A DNA stretch of 64,000 nucleotides from assembly GCA_029706075.1 (NCBI GenBank), contig JAINUG010000114.1, forward strand, positions 2,108,001 through 2,172,000. The letters run 5' to 3'. The stretch comes from Aldrovandia affinis. Its lineage: Eukaryota; Chordata; Actinopteri; Notacanthiformes; Halosauridae. Position 1 is the stretch's first letter. Each line of letters opens with the position of its first letter. Made by a program: the position numbers and the translations under genes. The notes under the pieces were generated by a model. The model made no database searches and was not told the origin of the DNA. It was given only the letters and a program-made list of their open reading frames with translations. Below are positions 57,861 to 64,000 of this stretch, in pieces.

Positions 57861-59575
57861 TCAGCCAAATGAAGCAGTCCCTTTGTTCTTATCAGAGAAC
57901 TAATCAGCCTTATCAAAACAAGGAGCTAGTTTGTCTGGCAAAGAGTTGCAAAACATAATTTCTGTACATTTTCAAGTCCGACAAACACACTAATAAATTC
58001 CCACAAAACCGTGTCCCTGATAGGCAGCCACACTCATATTGGACCATCCAAGATATGATGTGTTAGAACGCTACGGTCTCTGCCACCCTAAATAAAAAAA
58101 TAAAAAATAAGATTACGAACTGTCTTGTCTTTAATCTGCTGGGGAGAAGTTTCAGTCTGCACAACCCACAGGTTCTGTGATGCTGTCATTTTTTAGATGT
58201 CATCAGCTAAGACTCAATTGTAAAATCAAAACTTTAAACTAATCAGTGTTCTCAGTTTATTAGATTTTTTAAGTGAACAAACTACATTCAGAGACATTGT
58301 CAACATGTATTTGATTGTCACAGCACAAAGAGAAAGCATATACACTTAATCAAATAATAATTGAATATGCACAAATACTGCACAATTTTGTGACGTGAAG
58401 AAAAAGAAGCTACAACAAAATATTATTCAGAGAAAGGGATTAGCTGATGCCTAGTATGGATTCTCCATCAGATGAATCTAGCAAATCAAAATGAAAAGTT
58501 CAGAGCAATGAAGTGTTTAAAGGGTACGTTTTGTGTCTCACATATTTCCAGCTGCCCCCATCTTGCTTCAGTTAGCGAAGGCCTTGATCCTGCACATATA
58601 TGTGTGTCAACCCACAGGGATCACACACCTCTCCACATTGCTCTGACTGAACTATTTTCCCTGGCCAGACCTCAGCACTTACATCATCCTGCTGAGCAGC
58701 TGTTCCTGTGGCGATTCAAGGTGACAGGCAGGTCTGAATAATTCACTTCATCTTTTCTCCTTCTGAAGTGTAGAGAGGCTCTGCTGTTCAGTACTGCTGA
58801 ACGGGTATAGATTTTCTCTGGGAAAATATTCCTAGCTACAAAAAAGCCACTTGACACATTCATACTTCTGATGTATTCATACAAGAAAATGCATTCTGTT
58901 AGATGGGAGATATGCATGCATTGCATCGCATCAAAGACCAAGTCTTCCATTGGGTTCTGTACCCATAAACCCCTAATTGCGAGTTCCTTATACTAACCTT
59001 GTATTGTAAGTATTGGCATAATTAATTAAGGGGCTTAACAGGATTAAGGGGGTACACTATGGGGAGATGCACTTTTGGCATACTCGTTACAAATGCCTAG
59101 TCTTGACCCTACATAATCTCTCTCTAGAGTGTCATGAAAGGGAAGTAACAGTTTGTTAGATTGGTTTCCTGCAATCAAATTAGTTCTAGCAAGTTTTAAC
59201 CAATGTTACATTGTAGGTAGGGGCATGCATGTTTCACCACCTTTCTCAAGAAGCTGCAGTTCCTTTCTGATCCTCAAGGCATTGCTGTAGGCACCCTATT
59301 TTCAGTCATTAATGGTAATTACTCAAATGAACATCACAAATTATATGATTAAGTGCCAATCTGAGTATTGGTGCAAGGGCGCAAGTTTTTCAGAGAGGGA
59401 GTTTCCTCTTATGGACACGTTTTTAGACCTTTACAGACAAGTCATGAAAGAGGAAACAACAAATTATCTGACAATAATGAAATTCAACACCAAAATATTA
59501 AATATTGTGCTTCCTTAACTGTGTTTTAAAAATCAAGTCAACCATACATATAACAATAGGTAGAACCATATGTAG
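57861..59575. other. Unassigned non-coding DNA
   Basis: No gene is recognised. An A-rich tract AAATAAAAAAATAAAAAATA lies at 58090-58110. The rest is A/T-rich without clear element ends. Confidence 0.35.
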
Positions 59576-59765
59576 AAGCATTAGCAAAATAATTGGCTAA
59601 GAAATTAGCAAAACCATTGGTTAAGCGAATAAAGAAGCATTAGTAAAACGATTAGCACAATTATTAGTTAAACCATTATTAAAACCATTAGCAAAACCAT
59701 TAGCAAAACCATTTGTAAAACCATCGGTAAAACCATTAGTAAAACTGTTGGTAAAAGTATTGGGA
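59576..59765 (+). repeat. 12-bp minisatellite (AAAACCATTAGY)
   Basis: About fifteen imperfect 12-bp units; the cleanest are AAAACCATTAGCAAAACCAT at 59685-59705. Flanking units are diverged (AAAACGATTAGC, AAAACTGTTGGT). No coding meaning is apparent. Confidence 0.88.
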
Positions 59766-60103
59766 ATGTCATTTCCAAGATCCACAGCTAGCTCAGCAAT
59801 TCAGTTCAGCTCAAACTCAAGTGGGTGGTATGTAACAAAACCAGTCGCATTGTCAAATGCATATGCAGTAGTTTTGTCACTAACCACACCCCATCCATTA
59901 TTTTAAAAACATGGCAACATGCAGTGACCGTTTGCTGGATAATTGCACTGCGCCACATAACAAGTTGCATGAAGACCCAGAACATGCCTGTGTTAAAATG
60001 AGACAGATGGCTACATTTGACTGTCACTGGTTATATTCAAGTTGTTAATAAAATATATTATAATTTGCAGTTTAATTTGGATTGCGTTGAGTATGTCTCA
60101 ATA

Positions 60104-60249
60104 AGAGCGGCACGGTGGTGCAGTGGATAGCACTGTCGCCTCACAGCAAGAAGGTCTCGGGTTCGAATCCACCCAATTGGATGCCCAAATATATGCTTGT
60201 TCCAATCGACATATGTATATCAAGAAACGACATATACATATCAGGTTTA

Positions 60250-60292
<43 letters not shown>

Positions 60293-60360
60293 ATGGGTGC
60301 AGGGTGTGCCCCGTTCTATGTGACTGTGACCAGAGAGATAGAGAGAATTAATGGGAGGTA
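60104..60360 (+). mobile_element. tRNA-derived SINE with internal (TA)n tract
   Basis: GCGGCACGGTGGTGCAGTGG at 60107 (A box) and GGTCTCGGGTTCGAATCC at 60153 (B box) form the head of a very common fish SINE. A (TA)n tract interrupts the body at 60251-60288, after which GAATGGGTGCAGGGTGTGCC resembles the body text of the same family. Confidence 0.75.
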
Positions 60361-60384
60361 AAGGAGTTTTTTAACAGTTCTCCT

Positions 60385-61440
60385 CCAGGCGTGACAGTGG
60401 TGCGACCTGGTTGGGTAGAGAACACATCAGTGTGTTGATCCACAAGCTCCTTTGTTTGCTGGAGCTGTTGAGGGGTCAGCTCCTGGCCGTAGAAACACCA
60501 GGTCACGTCCTGCCTCCTCGGTGGACCCTGGAATGACAGAGGAATACAGACAGTCTCAGCTCACCCATTTCTTCAGCGGGTTTATGTGATATATTTGCTC
60601 CTTATTGCGCGCGATCCGGTTGACTGACTCAGTCCGTGACTGGCCCTATCTGTTCCACAATGTTATACGACCCCAGCCACATAGCCAGGTATTTACACTC
60701 GGTGGTGGGGAGCAGCACCAACACACGGTCTGCTGGTTGGAAGAAACAGGGCTGTGCAGGGTGGTTATATATGCCCTGTTGCACCCGCTGCTTGGCTAAC
60801 ATGTTTTTTGATGATTTTATGCTTATGCTTTTATGATGGACATCACTTTCACTACCCAGGTGTGCATCCCCACCATGTGTTCCCCTATAGTCCACTGCTG
60901 GGATGGCTGCTCTTCCCAAGCCTCCCTGGTGATGTCTAGTAGTCCTCAGGGTTGGTGGACATACAGCAGCTCGAACGGCGAAAACCTGGTGGTAGATTGT
61001 GGCACCTCCCTGACAAGAGAACATAAGCTAACCGTTTATCCCAGTCCCACCCCTTTGTTGTCAATTACCTTCCTGAGCATGTGTTTTAGGGTCTGATTGA
61101 ACTGCTCCACTAGCCCATCCATCTGAGGGTGGTAGACTGATGTCCGGAGCTGTTTATGAGGTGAGACATAAAGGGGGTGCCCTGGTCAGTGAGGATCTCC
61201 TTCGGCAAGCCCACTCACGTAAACAGCTGGACCAACTCCTGGGTGATGGCTTTGGAGGTGGTGGTGTACAGGGGAATTGCCTCCGGGTACCAGGTTGTGT
61301 AGTCCACCAGCACCAGGATATAACAGTGCCCCTAACCCGAGGATGGCAGGGGCCTCACGAGGTCCATTCCAATCTGTTCAAAGAGCATGTCAATGATCAG
61401 GAGGGGAATGAGCATGGGAGAGGTTATTTGACATTGCGGT
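60385..61440 (-). pseudogene. Gmr1-type Ty3/gypsy: integrase followed by RT leader
   Basis: Reading right to left: FEQIGMDLVRPLPSSG (about 61380), LVDYTTWYPEAIPL (first catalytic Asp, about 61304), LPKEILTDQGTPFMS (second Asp, about 61186), LVEQFNQTLKHM (Glu, about 61106), then the C-terminal segment NMLAKQRVQQGIYNHPAQPC with FFQPADRVLVLLPTTECKYL (60870-60690), and then GQELTPQQLQQTKELVDQHT with DVFSTQPGRT (60490-60395), a leader that precedes reverse transcriptase. Integrase before RT is the order of Gmr1-type Ty3/gypsy elements. Only about 26 codons separate the second Asp from Glu, where about 35 are usual, so a piece is lost. Stops and shifts abound; RT itself is missing. Confidence 0.8.
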
Positions 61441-61870
61441 GACGTCTTGATGCCCCAGCCGAACCTGATACGTGTGGGCCTGGGACGTGGAAAGTTTGAG
61501 GTTGGACTCCTGCAAGTTAGAAGCCCGTTTATAGCTCTGGTAGCCGGCTCCTGGGTTGGTCGGCATTGGCTCATCCACCACCGGGCAGTGTCGCTCCAGG
61601 TGGCCGAGACCCCCATACCTCCAGCACTGAAGTGGTTCCGGTGCTCTCTCTCCCCTCTGGGTGGGGGTTCTGGCTCCTCTAGTCGTCATCTGGGGTTGGG
61701 GACATGGAGCTGCCGGGGTGCTGGTGTGGTCTTCTCACTGCGGGCAGACCTCAGGTGATCACAGGTGTTATCATGTACTTCCAACAACTCAATGAAATCC
61801 ATTACATGGTTTGGTTGGTGCGGCAAACAGGAGACACCCAGATGGGAACAACAGGTACCCACGAGGCCCC
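61441..61870 (-). pseudogene. Gag C-terminus with mutated zinc knuckle, same Gmr1-type element
   Basis: The minus strand reads NHVMDFIELLEVHDNTCDHL (about 61810), a Pro/Arg-rich stretch, and LQCWRYGGLGHLERHC (about 61630-61583), a CCHC knuckle whose second Cys has become Tyr. Within 200 bp the integrase begins, so protease and spacer are absent: an internal deletion has joined gag to integrase. The N-terminal part of Gag is not recognisable. Confidence 0.75.
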
Positions 61871-62026
61871 GCCCCCGGATTGAACACTTGGCTCTCTCAA
61901 TGGACCAGGGAGATGATGCAGAAGGTCTATAAAACAAAGGGCATGGTTATGCTGAAGGATGAAGTGAGGCACAAAGTCAGCATGGCTCCCACAGTGGTGT
62001 GAGGAAGACCACCGGATGGCTGTTCA

Positions 62027-62260
62027 GGCAGGGCAGCATGGTGCCTTCAGCTGGCCCCACTGGACAGCATGCCAATTGTGAAGCGCTGTGTGACAACCTG
62101 TTTGTAAATGGCGCTATACAAAAATAAAGATTGATTGATTGATTGACAAGGCAACATGGGGGCCTCAGCTGGCCCGATGGGACAAGGCAACATGGGCGCC
62201 TCAGCTGGCCCCACAGGACAAGGCAACATCGGGACCACCAGCAGACCCTCTGGACAGAGC
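62027..62260 (+). repeat. 36-bp minisatellite interrupted by a LINE tail
   Basis: Units of the type GACAAGGCAACATGGGCGCC, 36 bp long, occur three times at about 62146-62255, with a diverged unit at 62030-62068. A 75-bp LINE tail (62069-62146) ending TTGATTGATTGATTGA, with GGCGCTATACAAAAATAAAG before it, has inserted into the array, with GACA on both sides. The 36-bp unit is a multiple of three and keeps the minus-strand frame open. Confidence 0.75.
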
Positions 62261-62880
62261 AGTGAGGTGACATTGGCTGGGCCCTCCAGTTTGTCATCAT
62301 CTGTGCAAAATGCTGTCACAGGCTCAACTGGTTCAGATTCGGATTCTGCCTCAGCCTTGATCTCAGCTTGCTCGGGCTCTGCGATTGGCACAGCTTCCAG
62401 GACAGGCTCAAGGGCAATTTCCGATTCCTCTGTTTATGGCAGGGCGAGTCTGGCCAGCACAGGCTCCTCCACGACAGGGGAAGGAACTTCCTCCTGACCA
62501 GGTTCTAGGGCTTCCTCCTCAGCTTTTGTTTCAGGCTCCAGAATGGGCTCTGGATCTGCTAGGTCAGGCTCTCTGGGTTGAACGACAGTCTCTGATTCTG
62601 GCTCTGGTTCTGGTTCTGGTTAAGTTTCGGGCACCGGGGTCATCTTGGGTTCTGTAGCTGTAATCTCTTCTGTAGTTGCAGGGACCTCAGCACTTACCAT
62701 CTCCTGGACACCCTCCTGCACCACCTCAGTTACCACGGCTAACACTACAACATCATCTTCCACCTTTTCTGCTGCGGGGACCTCAACTGCAGGTGTTTCA
62801 TCTACTACAGCTGGTGCTTCTACTACTGCCGCTGGCGCTGGTTCCTCAGTCACTGTGGGCAGTGCCTCTTCTACTTTCCT
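62047..62880 (-). pseudogene. Pro/Glu/Val-rich reading frame with 12-residue repeats, two in-frame stops
   Basis: One minus-strand frame is open from about 62880 to 62150 except for TAA at 62622-62620 and TAA at 62436-62434. It begins with Val/Ala/Glu/Pro-rich text (EEPAPAAVVEAPAVVDETPA, VVVLAVVTEVVQEGVQEMVS), passes through PEPEPEPESE and ends in repeats of the type LPCPVGPAEAPM. I do not recognise the protein. The low-complexity acidic style resembles scaffold or sheath proteins, or a piece of one exon of a host gene. A Tc1 copy cuts it on the right, and a LINE tail is inserted in its repeats. The real status (pseudogene, or exon of an active gene with allelic changes) is open. Confidence 0.4.
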
Positions 62881-63432
62881 TTCACTTTCCTGTTCTTAGC
62901 TGACAGGAGTGGAACCCGGTGTGGTCTTCTGCTGCTGTAGCCCATCCACTTCAAGCTTCCATGTGTTGTGCATTCAGAGATGCTCTTCTGCATACCACTG
63001 TTGTAACACATGGTTATTTGAGTTACTGTTGCTTTCCTGTCAGCTTGAACCAGTCTGGCCATTCTCCTCTGACCTCTCTCATTAACAAGGCATTTTCGCC
63101 CACAGAACTGCCACTCACTGGATGTTTTTTGTTTTTCGCACCATTCTCTGTAAACTCTAGAGACTGTTGTGCGTGGAAAATCCCATGAGATCAGCAGTTT
63201 CTGAGATACTCACACCACCCTGTCTGGCACCAACAATCATTCCACAGTCAAAGTCACTTAGATCACATTAGATCACTTAGATCACATTTTCTTCCCTCTT
63301 CTGGTCTGAACAACAACTGAACCTCTTGACCGTGTCTGCATGCTTATATGCATTGAGTTGCTGCCACATGATTGGCTGATTAGATAATTGCATTAATGAG
63401 CAGGTGTACAAAAATAAAGTGGGCACTGAGTG
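62876..63432 (-). mobile_element. Tc1-like transposon, second copy of the 36.4-kb family, truncated
   Basis: From CTTTCCTGTTCTTAGCTGAC to GGGCACTGAGTGTATATATG the sequence is a near copy of 36635-37165. The minus-strand transposase reads GRKCLVNERGQRRMARLVQA and SRRPHRVPLLSAKNRKV in a broken frame. The left half, with the catalytic core, is missing. A short duplication, AGATCACATTAGATCACTTAG, lies at 63260-63284. The left border abuts the Pro/Glu-rich frame. Confidence 0.85.
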
Positions 63433-64000
63433 TATATATGTGTATACGATGTGAGGTCAGTCAGTTTTATGTTTATGCGTTATTATGGACCCACTTCAGT
63501 CATAAGAGGCTATTTAGTTTGCCATTGAGTAGGAGTCCTTGGAGAGGTTTGCATGATTCATCATGAATCCTGTGAGTGAAATGTGCTGCCGTCATTTGGC
63601 AGGGACGTCATTCGTCAAGGATCATAAAAATGTGTATGTGAACTGTTCTCATTTCTGTTTAATGCAGATGGCACAGAACATTTTCTTGCTATGTGAACAT
63701 TTACACATGCTGGCATTTCCATCATGCAAATTCAGTTGTCTGGAATGTAAACACACTGTCAGCTTAGCAAAAACCAAAATATGGTACATACTTTCATTAA
63801 AGAATGAAATATAGGATCCATTGATAAGCTATTACAAACAAATTATGATGCATTGATAGGCCATTAAACAAAATATGAACACAATTATGTCCAGGTACTA
63901 ATGACTTTCCGATATCCACGGCTTTCAGAATAACAAACATTTCAACCCCATCATTTCCCCTCTTGTGACAGTAACAGAGAATTGAATATTGGAATACAAT
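63433..64000. other. Unassigned non-coding DNA at the right edge
   Basis: No gene, element end or strong repeat is seen. An open frame at 63563-63814 has no family resemblance and is probably chance. Confidence 0.4.

Noticed and set aside
60107..60175. A genuine tRNA gene at the head of the 60.1-kb SINE
   Set aside because: A and B boxes are present but no proper acceptor stem closes, and the sequence is a very common fish SINE head.
62156..62903. Ser/Thr/Gly-rich plus-strand frames, mucin-like
   Set aside because: They overlap the Pro/Glu/Val-rich minus-strand frame. The minus frame spans the whole block in one phase, and the plus frames change phase and look like its shadow. The choice is not certain.

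Overview
The window looks like a stretch of teleost fish genome. Nothing in it is bacterial: there are no operons, and the coding traces are intron-bearing or transposon-derived. Teleost origin is inferred from the mix of repeats: Ty3/gypsy and solo LTRs, an L1-type LINE, L2-like and other LINE tails, PIF/Harbinger, hAT MITEs, many Tc1/mariner copies with the IR/DR layout seen in fish, and tRNA-derived SINEs with long T-rich tails. The species cannot be fixed from the sequence. I found no convincing intact host protein gene. The window is best read as intergenic or intronic DNA heavily colonised by mobile elements.

Layout. 1-5117: a Ty3/gypsy provirus (minus, running off the left edge) has its LTR inserted in the endonuclease part of an L1 ORF2; L1 ORF1 and the L1 5' end follow. 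7.2-10.07 kb: a second Ty3/gypsy pol (plus), split by a Harbinger element that carries a Myb/SANT-like gene. 10.5-11.8 kb: a Harbinger copy with transposase fragments. 12.09-14.47 kb: an intron-containing Tc1/mariner-like transposon with perfect 67-bp inverted repeats. 14.5-16.3 kb: an LTR-like repeat and an L2-like LINE fragment. 16.3-19.5 kb: a repeat-poor island with a possible promoter and first exon. 19.5-24.5 kb: a hAT MITE, two opposed Tc1 fragments, a long perfect hairpin and a hAT-like non-autonomous element. 26.1-28.1 kb: a LINE 3' part and a Tc1 end. 28.7-30.3 kb: a second copy of the 10.5-kb Harbinger family, hit by two solo LTRs with 5-bp target duplications. 30.7-37.8 kb: LTR remnants, SINE and LINE tails, a Tc1 copy and another solo LTR.

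40.1-52.7 kb is the most structured part. A 9.95-kb element (40935-50884) with CACTGTAAAA termini sits inside the endonuclease domain of an APE-type LINE. The LINE itself may sit inside an older element with AGGGCCAGATTT-type ends. The 9.95-kb element carries two minus-strand genes. One is a transposase with N-terminal C2H2 fingers and a core with D, D, CxxC, HxxxxH and E, the pattern of the CMC (CACTA/Mirage/Chapaev) superfamily. The other encodes a PB1-like protein of the kind often annotated as SAMD3-like in fish. Both are now damaged by frameshifts, a solo LTR, a SINE, a minisatellite and two Tc1 elements.

52.7-60 kb is mostly unassigned DNA with one SINE-like segment and a 12-bp minisatellite. 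60.1-61.9 kb holds a SINE, a (TA)n tract and a collapsed Gmr1-type Ty3/gypsy in which integrase precedes the reverse-transcriptase leader. 62.0-62.9 kb holds a Pro/Glu/Val-rich minus-strand reading frame with a 12-residue repeat and two stops, the only candidate for host coding sequence. A second copy of the 36.4-kb Tc1 family follows.

No gene here appears to act with its neighbours except the two genes of the 9.95-kb element. The rest is a record of successive insertions, and several relative ages can be read from the nesting.
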